A stretch of 64,000 nt of DNA from Martensiomyces pterosporus (Eukaryota > Kickxellomycota > Kickxellomycetes > Kickxellales > Kickxellaceae), in NCBI GenBank assembly GCA_025201845.1, contig MU603958.1:1-64000 (forward strand), in the 5' to 3' direction. Within the stretch, counting starts at the first letter, position 1. Each line of letters begins with the position of its first letter. The translations under genes were made by a program, and so were the position numbers. The notes below the pieces were generated by a model that did not search any database, was not told the origin of the DNA, and saw only the letters and a list, made by a program, of their open reading frames with translations. Positions 48,097-56,975 of this stretch are shown here, piece after piece.

Positions 48097-49105
48097 TTCT
48101 ATTCCATCTGATTGTTACCAGAATACACCTTGCCAACAATATACACGACAAAATGTGGTCTGCGATGCTCTAAGCCGCCTCACAGACACCCTCGAGTATT
48201 CCGTGAAGCGTGGTGACGATGGAAGATAGACTAGCACCACTTGCAATAGCGTATGCGAACTGGCGAAGGTAGCTTGCCCCGCTCTGCCGCTAATGAAGTA
48301 GTGCCAGCTGAAATCGTGTGGAACGCCGTGCAAACCCAAGACCTGTAGCGACGATGCCAGAATGAACGGGGGCGGGTTTTCAGCTTTGGTACCAGGACTA
48401 ATGCGCAGGCTAGTGGCTGCTGTCGAGCACGAGTGTCCGCATGACTGCGAGCTGCACATGTGCAGACATTTGTCGAATATCAACCCGTCGACTCGGCTCT
48501 GAGCTAGTCGCTGAGCATGTGCATTTGGCCAATCTACACATGCCTTCGAGCCATACTCGCAATACACAACGAATGACTGCACAAGCAGCATGCGCATTGT
48601 AGCGCTGATTTTTTGTCTTAAATCAATGCAGGTGTGTACCCAGGTCTCGCAATGGATCCCCAAACATCACGCATGAGTGTAAGCCATGGCCGCCTGAGAG
48701 AGAAGGTTCCTCGGCGTCTGCAATAGCTTCTATTGTTAGGAGGGGCGAGTGAACAAGCGAACATACAAAGGAAAGGATTAACACTCAGTGATCGCTAATG
48801 TCCCTGCTGTGTTTCCTGCTGGCCGCATAAGCTTCCAGTTGGAGCCCGCTATTTGCAGAGCGGCTTCTTAGAAACATCGAAGTCACTTTGTGTACAGGAA
48901 GTAGCAAATACGGGCGGCACACACACTGTCATTCCTCACTCGAGCACTTTGCCGCTTGTTCTGCCGACAGAGAAAATTTCTACACCTGTCTGGACGAGTA
49001 TAAATCGCAGCGCATATCGCCCACTCCATCCGACTCGAACACCACACACATACCCACCCCACTCCCCGCATTCAATTCGCACTGCATCTCTCCTACACAG
49101 CAAGC
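48097..49105. other. Intergenic between lipases 4 and 5
   Basis: 1009 bp, longer than the other lipase spacers. An open frame of 182 codons (48115-48663, minus) has no domain or signal peptide and is not called. The TATA box of lipase 5 lies near the end. Confidence 0.5.
48999..49005 (+). promoter_or_regulatory. TATA box of lipase 5
   Basis: TATAAAT, 107 bp before the start codon at 49106. Confidence 0.65.
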
Positions 49106-50215
49106 ATGCTGCTCAAAAGCTCACTCCTTCTTCTGGTAGCCCCAGCACTGGTTGCTGTCGCTGCCTCCCCCGTCCCTGCCGCTGCCCCCAATGCCGCCAC
49201 AAAGGATGCATTCCCCAACTACGACTCCCCTCAAGCCCAGCAGGTGCTGCTTGACATGGAGAACCTCATCAAGCAAGACGATGCCCTGACCAAGCCCGCC
49301 AATGCCAGTAGCGCCGTGTCCAAGCCGACGAGCACTAGAGCTGGCGGATCCAAGACATCTGCTGCAAAGTCCGCTCCCACCAAGACCGTGCAGCCAACAA
49401 AGCCCACCAGCACGCCAACCAAAAACAGCACGCAGAAGCGCTCAAGCCGGGAGGATGACCTCGTCAAAATCCACAGGTTTGCCCAGTACGCCCGTGCTGC
49501 CTACCAGCTCACAGGCGTCGACTGGGACTGCCCCAAGTGCAAGACATCGCCCGACATGAAGTACACCAAGGTCGACATGTGGTGGGACCGCATCATTGGC
49601 CCCAGCTACGGGTTTGTCGCCCACGACGACAACTCCAAGGAAATCATTATTGGTTTCAGAGGCTCCACCACCATCATGGACTGGTTCAAGAACGCCAAGT
49701 TTGCGCAGACCAGCTGGCCAGCTCAAGTGCCTGGCTCCAAGGTGCACATCGGATTCAAGGATGTGTACACCTCCGTCGCGACCAGAGTCAAGAGCGCAGT
49801 TTCCGACCTCATCAAGAAGTACCCCACATACTCCATCGTGCTCGTTGGGCACTCGCTGGGCGGTGCTGAGGCCACCATTGCAGCAGCTGACTTTGTCGCT
49901 ACCAACCCTGCGTGGGCCGAGAAGATGTGGCTGTTCACGTACGGCCAGCCCAGGACAGGCAATGACAAATTCGCCACCTGGCTGAACGGACGCGGATTCC
50001 CCATCTACCGCGCTACCTACAACGCCGATGTCGTGCCCATGATTCCGCCACGCAAGCTCGGCTACCAGCACATCGCCGAGGAGGTGCATTTCCCCGGTTC
50101 TGGCAGCCTCATGTTCTGCGGAAAGAACCCCGAGAACCCCGACTGCCAGCTCAAGGTGCCCACGCTCAAGATGAGCATCAAGGACCACGGCCGCTATCCC
50201 GGCATGTCCAAGTAG
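49106..50215 (+). CDS. Secreted class 3 lipase 5 with Lys/Pro/Thr propeptide
   Basis: 369 aa, closest to lipase 3. The signal peptide starts MLLKSSLLLLVAPALVAVA. The pro region has KPTSTRAGGSK and KTVQPTKPTSTPT and ends STQKR. The mature start is near DLVKIHRFAQYARAAY. WDCPKC cysteine pair. Oxyanion loop IIIGFRGSTTIMDWFKN. Ser250 in VGHSLGGAE, Asp308 in YNADVVPMIPP and His361 in IKDHGRYPG complete the triad. Lipases 3 and 5 share the linker type and flank lipase 4, which lacks it, so the array did not arise by a simple stepwise copy. Confidence 0.93.
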   Translation: MLLKSSLLLLVAPALVAVAASPVPAAAPNAATKDAFPNYDSPQAQQVLLDMENLIKQDDALTKPANASSAVSKPTSTRAGGSKTSAAKSAPTKTVQPTKPTSTPTKNSTQKRSSREDDLVKIHRFAQYARAAYQLTGVDWDCPKCKTSPDMKYTKVDMWWDRIIGPSYGFVAHDDNSKEIIIGFRGSTTIMDWFKNAKFAQTSWPAQVPGSKVHIGFKDVYTSVATRVKSAVSDLIKKYPTYSIVLVGHSLGGAEATIAAADFVATNPAWAEKMWLFTYGQPRTGNDKFATWLNGRGFPIYRATYNADVVPMIPPRKLGYQHIAEEVHFPGSGSLMFCGKNPENPDCQLKVPTLKMSIKDHGRYPGMSK

Positions 50216-50666
50216 GCACGGTTCTCTTGTGAGCATTTTGCCTTGCTTTCCTTTTTACGAATACATCAATAAGCTTTGAACCAAAAAAAAACGCTGCTAG
50301 CAGTAGAGCACCGCAGGGATATATTTCCCAAGGGCCCATAGCCACAGTCTGCAGGATAGCAGAGACAAAACAAGCCAGCTCGCTTCTAGGACATCCACCA
50401 GGGTAGTGTCCGCTGGCATTCAGGAAGAAACAGTGACGGGAACAGCGGGGGTAGAACGAAATAAAATTGCGTGGCCGTTTGCTACTTGACAAAGTAAACC
50501 ATGTAAGCAGTCGCCATTCTGCATCTGCCTGAGAATACTGGGCTGCCGCATACAAGAGCAGATTACAACTGCAGTGCTTAATTATGTGGTCGTGAAAACA
50601 TTCATCTATTGACGAGCAAATACTAGCAAGTGCAATATACATCGATAGAGAATAGCAGGGGGGCAT
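50216..50666. other. Convergent intergenic, lipase 5 / CAP protein 1
   Basis: 451 bp between two stops. An A-rich run AAAAAAAA lies at about 50283. No gene is seen. Confidence 0.5.
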
Positions 50667-51287
50667 TTAGATCTTGGCAAACTCCATGGTCCAGTAGATA
50701 CTGTCAAGTCCAAAGCCAACAATGTTGTAGTCGCCCATCATGTTTTGGAAGTGGGGAGGGCTGTTGGTCCAAGCCTTCATAGCATCAGCAACATTCTTCG
50801 ACCCGGCGACGACATTTTCGGCAGCACCTCTCCACTGGATCCCAGCAGCGCGAAGGCGGTCGCCAACACCGCCACGGGGGTCATCGTGGGTCATCTTGTG
50901 GATGGAGTTTTGGTATTGCGAGTGCTCCTGGGCGAAGTTGTTGATCGTTGTGTCCAGTCTGACTGCTGGCTTGCCGTTCTTGGCACGAAGCGCGTTCAGC
51001 TGGTTGAGCATGTCGGCTCTCCAGTCGCTGGGAGCAGGCTGGCCAGCAGGAGGAGCGGGCTTGTTGGGAGGAGGGTTGTTGTTGCCAGGAGCAGGGACAT
51101 GGGGCGCAGGAGTAGGTCCGCTGGCGTGGACAGTCACCCAGATGGTCTTGGTGACGACGGCGCGCTTGAGGTTCAGGTGGGCTTCGGTGCCATCGCGGAT
51201 GTCTTGGGGAGCAGCGTTAAGGGGAGCAGCGCAAACCATGGCTGCGATGGCAGAGGCGAGGATGGCGGCAGAGAAGAGCTTAACCAT
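50667..51287 (-). CDS. Secreted CAP/PR-1 (SCP-like) protein 1
   Basis: 206 aa. The signal peptide ends near MVCAAP. A short pro region ends LNLKR, followed by VVTKTIWVTV and a Pro-rich linker. The C-terminal CAP domain (about 88-206) contains MLNQLNALRAKNGKPAV, NFAQEHSQYQ, KMTHDDPRGGVGDRL (CAP His), GAAENVVAG (CAP Glu), AWTNSPPHFQNMMGDY (second CAP His) and VGFGLDSIYWTMEFAKI. Fungal members (Pry/PR-1/YkwD-like) bind sterols and fatty acids and export them, or act at the host interface. Which applies here is unknown. It is the first of three minus-strand paralogs. There is no cysteine in the CAP domain, as in YkwD-type members. Confidence 0.88.
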   Translation of the reverse strand: MVKLFSAAILASAIAAMVCAAPLNAAPQDIRDGTEAHLNLKRAVVTKTIWVTVHASGPTPAPHVPAPGNNNPPPNKPAPPAGQPAPSDWRADMLNQLNALRAKNGKPAVRLDTTINNFAQEHSQYQNSIHKMTHDDPRGGVGDRLRAAGIQWRGAAENVVAGSKNVADAMKAWTNSPPHFQNMMGDYNIVGFGLDSIYWTMEFAKI

Positions 51288-51460
51288 TGTATGCAGATTG
51301 AAGGTAGTTTGTATGCGGCTGGTAGTAGTGGAATCTGGTCAACAGATTTCGGTATGTGGCAGGCGGGGGGAGAGTGCAAGGGGTGCGAGTATGCGTGAGT
51401 GGGAGGTGGGAGGTGAGATTATGATGATAGCGTTCGATTGGATTGAAGCTTCGCCATGCC

Positions 51461-51467
51461 ATTTATA
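51461..51467 (-). promoter_or_regulatory. TATA box of CAP 1
   Basis: TATAAAT on the minus strand, about 175 bp before the start codon at 51287. Confidence 0.6.
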
Positions 51468-52110
51468 CTGCGCTTCTTGCCTGCTGTCCTGCGATGGCCC
51501 GTGTAGAAATTGGAGTGCGGTAAGAGTGCTGCTTGCTATGATGATGCACTGCACTGCACTGCAGCACATTCGCTAGTAAGCAGCCGCTTGCGATCGCTCA
51601 CAGTTGCAGACATAGCGAAGACAGCATGCGAGAAGCCAGCCAACACAAGGCAGAGCTACAAAGAGGAAATCATAGAGTCTGCTGCTTATGCTATTTTCGG
51701 GATGATGGACCTGTCCGCCGTCAGCGGGCACACCCACCCCGAACAAGCTAATCGCCATGCGGCCATTTGCATATTTGCTGGTTTAGTGTCCCCCTGCCTC
51801 CGCCCTACATGATTTTTCCCCAGGGACCGGGACGGCCAGTGCTATTTTTGAATATGCGTGCACTTGGGCCGGGATGAAACCGAGGGATACCGTGCAAATC
51901 CACAAACAAACAAGCACCCCTGCCATCTCGCTTCCGAGTTCATTCATGATGCATTTTACAGCTTCTGCGAAGCAGCAGCAACCAGCATATCAGGCGCCCC
52001 ACCTTGTTCTGCCGGGTGCCGTTTGCTATTTGTGTACAGACACGTTGATGATGCGATGGAGCCGATGTATTTCCAGTAAACCTAACCAAGAACCAAGAAA
52101 CGAGAAGTGT

Positions 52111-52223
52111 CCCCATAGCGGGGTCGGCTAAGGAGCACAGGAAACCATGTCGCCAGAGCGACAGGAAACCAAGCAAACACGTGCTGTCTCTCACAGGCGT
52201 CCACTGGAAACCTGTGAGAGACA
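52111..52223. other. Cluster of three perfect hairpins, possible structured RNA
   Basis: Stem 1 is CCCC/GGGG (52111-52123). Stem 2 is TGTCGC-CAGA-GCGACA (52148-52163). Stem 3 is a perfect 13-bp pair, TGTCTCTCACAGG with CCTGTGAGAGACA (52185-52223), around a 13-base loop. GGAAACC is repeated between them. The gene class is unknown; it could be chance or 3' UTR structure of CAP 2. Confidence 0.3.
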
Positions 52224-52548
52224 ACCACTGCACATGAAAACCCATGCTATCCGGGAGGGCTCGTGAATAGAGTTACCTAGACACTGTTGTGACTCCTTGC
52301 TGCCGGCCTCGCAACATGGACCTGCAAAACTCCTTGAACGCTGGGCCGCGGTTGGCGAAGGTTCTTGGAAAACCCGGCACACCATCTGCTGTGGCTGTCT
52401 GGATATCTGCGTATAGACACGTTTCATTGATGGGCCAAATACTTTACAAAAATCAAAACTAAACGTCAGGGGTTATAAGGTGGCTATCAGACACCACCAA
52501 CCTGCGCGACAAAGGGGCATAGCCTCACAGAGGTTAGCACACCCTCGC

Positions 52549-53187
52549 CTAGTTGCAGAAAACCTGTGTCCAGTAGAGCATGTTGACACCAAAGCCAACC
52601 TTCTTGTAGTCGCCAATCATGTTCTTGTAATGTCCCTCGCTGTGGTACCAAGAGTTAACAACATCAGTGACATCCTTCTGGTTCCAAGCGATGTTCTCGG
52701 CAATACCCGACCACTTGACACCAACGTTGTTGAAGCGGGCACCAAGGCCTCCCTTAGCGTCGTCGTGGGTCATGGTCTTGATCGAGTTCTGGTAATCCGA
52801 ATGGTCCTGAGCAATCTTGTTGAGCTGCTCGTCGAGAACAAGGGGTCCCTTGCCGGCCTTGGCACGCACGGCGTTGACCTGGTTGAGCATATCGGCTCTC
52901 CAGTCTCCATAGGCCGGCTTTCCAGCTGGGGTGGGGTTGGCGGGAGGAACGCCGCCTTGCTCCTTGGGCTTGTTGGATGTGGGGGTGGGGGCGGGGTTGC
53001 CGTCGTGAACGGTCTTGGTGACGGTCTTGTAGATAGTCCGGTAGGAAGTGACGATCTGGGGCTGAGCTGCATAGTGGTTGACCTCCTCGTAGCTGCGGCG
53101 CTTAAGAGAGCCGGCATTAATAGGGGCAGCGCTGACAAAGGCAGCAAAGATGGAGGCGAGGACGACGGCGGAGGTGAACTTGACCAT
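52549..53187 (-). CDS. Secreted CAP/PR-1 (SCP-like) protein 2
   Basis: 212 aa. Signal peptide MVKFTSAVVLASIFAAFVSA. Pro region with dibasic SLKRR. Thr/Val segment YRTIYKTVTKTV and a Pro/Thr linker. The CAP domain (about 92-212) has MLNQVNAVRAKAGKGPLVL, KIAQDHSDYQ, TMTHDDAKGGLGARF, GIAENIAWN, SWYHSEGHYKNMIGDY and VGFGVNMLYWTQVFCN. The His and Glu positions of the CAP cavity are present. HSEGH replaces the usual NSPxH before the second His, a small departure from its two paralogs. A TATA box lies at 53415. Confidence 0.88.
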   Translation of the reverse strand: MVKFTSAVVLASIFAAFVSAAPINAGSLKRRSYEEVNHYAAQPQIVTSYRTIYKTVTKTVHDGNPAPTPTSNKPKEQGGVPPANPTPAGKPAYGDWRADMLNQVNAVRAKAGKGPLVLDEQLNKIAQDHSDYQNSIKTMTHDDAKGGLGARFNNVGVKWSGIAENIAWNQKDVTDVVNSWYHSEGHYKNMIGDYKKVGFGVNMLYWTQVFCN

Positions 53188-54080
53188 TGTGAATGAGATT
53201 CTTGGAGCAGTAGCTTACGTAAAGAAAAAGCAGTGGAGTGGGCGTGGGCGTGGGCGTAAGGGTATTGATAGTAATGTCCGATCAACAGACGACAATATCA
53301 ACAGAGTTTGGCGGTAAGGCACGGAGAGGGGGAATACAGGAGAGGTAGGACGTAAAATTCAAAGCTGAATTGGATGCGTGAAGAGACACCCACGAAAGCA
53401 GCGGTAGAACGCTTCTTATATACAACTCCATTTCGCACCGCCGAAACGAGCATCTGGCAGTTCCAGCGCATCTCCGCACACCTTTGCGGGCTGCAGTGCA
53501 TAGCGGCGTATTGTGCGCAGCCGAATCAAAAGCAGCACCGAGGTGTTTGGACTCGCACCACACAGGCGAAAATGAAGGCATGCAGCCAAAGTAATACTGG
53601 AAGGAAGGCACTGTCGCAAGCGCTTAGCGGTGTGCTATTTTTGGAGCTTCTCGCTCGAATGTTGACGTGAGGTCCCTCGCATTCGCCCTTCCCCAATCCG
53701 CCGCTTCCCCGCTGTCCATCAGGGCAATGACAGGCTCTTTTTTCATCTGCCTCCAAACCGGACTGCATCCTCGCCCTTGCATTGGATCACTGGAGTGAGC
53801 GGCACCGAGCGCATGCAGAGCTAGTCCGTTTGCGTTTGTTTTGGACCAAGCTCGAGCCCGCTTTGTTTGTTTTTGCACCAGCATAAATAGCACGCGAGGT
53901 GTTCGCCGTTTCCCATACCGTGAGGATTGCCGCGGCGGGCTGAGCGGACGACACTGCCCACTGGGGCCGCAGAACACAAAACAGCCTCCTCAGAGGCATT
54001 TCACGTGAAACACGTGGCTCGCTCATATTCCTGAACTGTTTGCTACATATTGATTCAAGCTAACAGCATCAAAACGGTCT
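53188..54080. other. Intergenic between CAP genes 2 and 3
   Basis: 893 bp. TATA box for CAP 2 and CCAAAAATAG (minus strand) at 53635. No gene is seen. Confidence 0.5.
53415..53423 (-). promoter_or_regulatory. TATA box of CAP 2
   Basis: GTATATAAG on the minus strand, about 230 bp before the start codon at 53187. Confidence 0.55.
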
Positions 54081-54755
54081 TTAGGCGGTGCCAAGGAAGT
54101 CCTGGGTCCAGTACAGGTTGTTCTCGCCAAAGCCAGCGTAGGTGTAGTCGCCGATCATGTTGGCGTAGTGGTCGGGGCTGTTGACCCACGCCTGCACAAC
54201 AGCAGAGACATCCTGCTGGCCGACAGCGACGTTCTCCGCGGCACCGGTCCAGGAGATGCCAGCAGCAACGAAGCGCGTGCCGAGGGAGCCGCTAGGGTCG
54301 CTGTGGGTCATGCTCTTGATCGAGTCCTGGTAGTCCGAGTGCTCCTGCGCAAAGCTGTTGAGCTGGTCGCTGAGCTGCAGGGCAGACTTGCCGGCCTTGG
54401 CACGCACAGCGTTGACCTGGCTGAGCATCTCGGCTCTCCAGTCATTCGACGAGGAAGAGGCAGGGGCAGGGGCAGAGGCAGAGGCAGAGGCAGAAGCAGC
54501 AGCGTAGGCGGCAGGGGGTTGGGTGGAAGGCTGGGTGACAGCAGCAGCAGCAGTGGGCGTGGCAGCCTGGCCGCCATAAGTTACAGTGACGCCGGCAGTC
54601 TCGGTGACAGTGACAACGACGATCTTGCGGTTGTAGGCGGGCACGTTGACGGCGTTATAGTCGCGACGGGCCAGCGTGTCGACATTAACGGGGCGAGCGC
54701 CAGCAAGGGCACCGAAGATCGAAGCAAGAAGAAGGGTGGACGCGAACTTGACCAT
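54081..54755 (-). CDS. Secreted CAP/PR-1 (SCP-like) protein 3
   Basis: 224 aa from the Met at 54755, which starts a signal peptide of the same type as CAP 2 (MVKFASTLLLASIFGALAGA); the upstream in-frame extension to 55019 lacks one. Pro region with dibasic TLARRD. Thr/Val segment VVVTVTETAGVTVTYG. Ala/Ser linker with SASASASAPAPASSSS. CAP domain (about 104-224): MLSQVNAVRAKAGKSAL, SFAQEHSDYQDSIKSMTHSD, GAAENVAVG, AWVNSPDHYANMIGDY and FGENNLYWTQDFLGTA. The cavity residues are conserved. A weak TATA-like GATAAATAG lies at 54891. Confidence 0.88.
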   Translation of the reverse strand: MVKFASTLLLASIFGALAGARPVNVDTLARRDYNAVNVPAYNRKIVVVTVTETAGVTVTYGGQAATPTAAAAVTQPSTQPPAAYAAASASASASAPAPASSSSNDWRAEMLSQVNAVRAKAGKSALQLSDQLNSFAQEHSDYQDSIKSMTHSDPSGSLGTRFVAAGISWTGAAENVAVGQQDVSAVVQAWVNSPDHYANMIGDYTYAGFGENNLYWTQDFLGTA

Positions 54756-55667
54756 GGCTCTAATAAAGTTAAGGCGGAAAATCTGATCAACAGACTTCAA
54801 ATACGTTAAACAGAAAGCGCGTGTAGGCACAAAGGAAGGGGGATTGCGGTGAGATGTTGAGGCTTCGGTCGTGGGACCGCGGAAGCCAGCCCTATTTATC
54901 TTGTCGGTTTGGTGTGCTACACGGTCTCTTCGCCCTTGGTCCCTGCTGGAAAATGTGCAATCTTTTTTCCAGCAAGCCCATTCATGCTGCCAAGGCGCGC
55001 ACCCACTTGTCCGCTCCACGGTTCAGTCATTCATTCGTTCAGTCACAGTCACTTTTGGATTGCCGATCCCTGCTGTCAATAGGCAGGCAGCTCAATAAGG
55101 CCCGTTGCTCTTGGCAGCTGGCTTCTGCAGGCAAGCGCCAAGGCGTGCTTCCTGTTGCTGTCTGTTGGCCAGGTTACGATTGTCGGCATAGCGGAGGAGC
55201 AGGAGCGATGGCTGCGATCGCCCAAGGATCGTCCCAGTTAGCAGCCAGTCCAGCAAGAGGCAGAGGTAACGACAGTGCCTTTTCATCGAATCACCAGCTG
55301 CCCCCACACTCGACACACTCTACAGCGTCTCCTGATTCGGCGCCTTTTCCACAGTGTCATGCGGAGCGAGGAGAAGCTAAAGGGGACTGGGAACGGCAGC
55401 ACAGCTGATAGGGAGCCCCGATTGTGCCTGCCTCTCTATTGCTTGCAGCTGGAGGCAGCTGAATCATGCGTCCACCTCCCTCGCCAGAAATAGAAATCAT
55501 GGCATATTCCCCCACGGCGCACTGACGATTGTTTCTAACTGTGCAGCAGCAGCTGCTGCTGCATGCAAAATGTAATTAGTAAACGGCCACAATGGAAGGG
55601 ATGCCAATAGCAGTAATATAAGGCTCTTCTGCAGAGATTCCAAGCAATAGAAAACAACGAGCCAAGA
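54756..55667. other. Convergent-side spacer, CAP 3 promoter / pseudoprotease 3 3' flank
   Basis: 912 bp. It holds the promoter of CAP 3 and the 3' region of the next gene. I see no coding sequence; CCAGAAATAGA at about 55484 is a weak match to the recurring motif. Confidence 0.45.
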
Positions 55668-56975
55668 CTATGACTTGGTCAGCTCATCAGTATTAACTAC
55701 TGGAGCGGCGCTCTGGCTGTATTCCGGAGCAGTGCTCTGGCTATATGCTGGCGGCTGCTCTTCTGACTGGTCTTTTGGCTCCTCGTTGGCACCGCCAAGC
55801 TGATTGGCAGCCTCGTGGATCTGGAACATCTCGGTGTCAGGATCCCAGGCCCTTTCCTTCTTGTACCGTTTCCAGCGCTTGACTCCAAACACGGCGCCAA
55901 TAGCCAGCAGGAACGACCCAAGCGACGTGCCTACAGCGACACCAATCGTTTGGGTCTTGGTCAACCCGCCCTTACTTGAAGACGACGAGGAAGACGGCTC
56001 CGCGCCGGTGGTGATTGGCGCGGGCACCTGATTGACTCCCTCACGGGAGTAGACGTCACCGCCAAACACAGTCATGTTACCAATGTCGCCGGCCGTAGGT
56101 GTGTTCATCGCAAACGAATCGCCGCTGGACCTGCTCCCCCACCCCAAGTTCGACATCGTCCGCACTGGCCGCTTTAGCACGCTGACCGCAAAGCCAATGT
56201 AGTTTTCCAGCACTGTGTAGTAGCTGCGAGCGGTATCGTTGCTGCAGAGGTCCTGGCCGTATATAGACGTGTAGCTGTACAGTGCGGCGGGAGCCAGCGC
56301 CGTGCCAACAACTCTTAATACCGAGCCAAAAGGCACGGAGCACTGATCGTTGTATATGGATTTCAGCGTATAGCTGTTGCAGAGGAATCGATCCTTGTTA
56401 GCAGTGTACAGGGTGGAGGTAAATACACATGCAGGTTCCTGCTGCGGCAAAAACGCACTGGCTGGTGCGTTCCAGTCCATGCGAGTCACATTGTTGAGGG
56501 TTCTGCGCACATAGACGATGTTGTCCCACTCGGTGCGGTTGACTGCGATGCATCCGTGCCACTCGACATTGTTTTTCTTGTTGAACTCTACGATGGCGAT
56601 GTTGTCTCCTAGCGAACTTGTGTTGTACGATGGGTGGATGTGGATACCGTTTAGCGCAACGAGGTATTTTGCTGGATTGTTGCTGCTGGTGCTGGTTTGT
56701 AGGTACACCTCGTACGCAGTATCGTTGCTCACTTTGCCGCTGTCCTCGTAGTCAAAGCAATTGGCCGCCACAAAGGCCGCTCGCTGGTCAATCAGGACAA
56801 CCTCGCATGTCGTCTGCACTCCGTTTTTAATCAGCAGCCCGCCGCTGTAGGAGGTGATGTTGGCGGTAATGTCAGGACCAGTGACGCTTACGGCCCTCTT
56901 GTTTGCAGGCGCTTGGTCGCAGTGTGACGTGTGGAGGACGAAGAGTCCAAGTACGATGGGCAGCCAGGATACCAT
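55668..56975 (-). CDS. Single-pass membrane trypsin-fold pseudoprotease 3
   Basis: 435 aa from the Met at 56975, which begins a signal peptide (MVSWLPIVLGLFVLHTSHC); the frame opens further upstream without one. A dibasic ANKR site precedes YSGGLLIKNGVQTTCEVVL. S1-fold landmarks: FVAANCFDYED, IHIHPSYNTSSLGDNIAIV, QCSVPFGS and YYTVLENYIGFAVSVL. Catalytic positions: Asn72 for His57, Asn125 for Asp102 and Phe216 for Ser195. A Ser-rich stalk and helix (IGVAVGTSLGSFLLAIGAVF) lead to a basic anchor (KRWKRYKKE) and a tail with PPAY (408-411) and repeated APEYSQSAA, so a possible Rsp5-type ubiquitin-ligase ligand. Orientation is opposite to its two paralogs. Confidence 0.72.
   Translation of the reverse strand: MVSWLPIVLGLFVLHTSHCDQAPANKRAVSVTGPDITANITSYSGGLLIKNGVQTTCEVVLIDQRAAFVAANCFDYEDSGKVSNDTAYEVYLQTSTSSNNPAKYLVALNGIHIHPSYNTSSLGDNIAIVEFNKKNNVEWHGCIAVNRTEWDNIVYVRRTLNNVTRMDWNAPASAFLPQQEPACVFTSTLYTANKDRFLCNSYTLKSIYNDQCSVPFGSVLRVVGTALAPAALYSYTSIYGQDLCSNDTARSYYTVLENYIGFAVSVLKRPVRTMSNLGWGSRSSGDSFAMNTPTAGDIGNMTVFGGDVYSREGVNQVPAPITTGAEPSSSSSSSKGGLTKTQTIGVAVGTSLGSFLLAIGAVFGVKRWKRYKKERAWDPDTEMFQIHEAANQLGGANEEPKDQSEEQPPAYSQSTAPEYSQSAAPVVNTDELTKS

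Larger units (their letters stand above)
51288..52548. other. Intergenic between CAP genes 1 and 2
   Basis: 1261 bp. TATA box for CAP 1, TCAAAAATAG (minus strand, 51842), CCCGAAAATAGC (minus, about 51691), and a three-hairpin cluster at 52111-52223. No coding gene is supported. Confidence 0.5.

Noticed and set aside
48115..48663. 182-codon minus open frame between lipases 4 and 5
   Set aside because: No recognisable feature and no promoter; likely chance.
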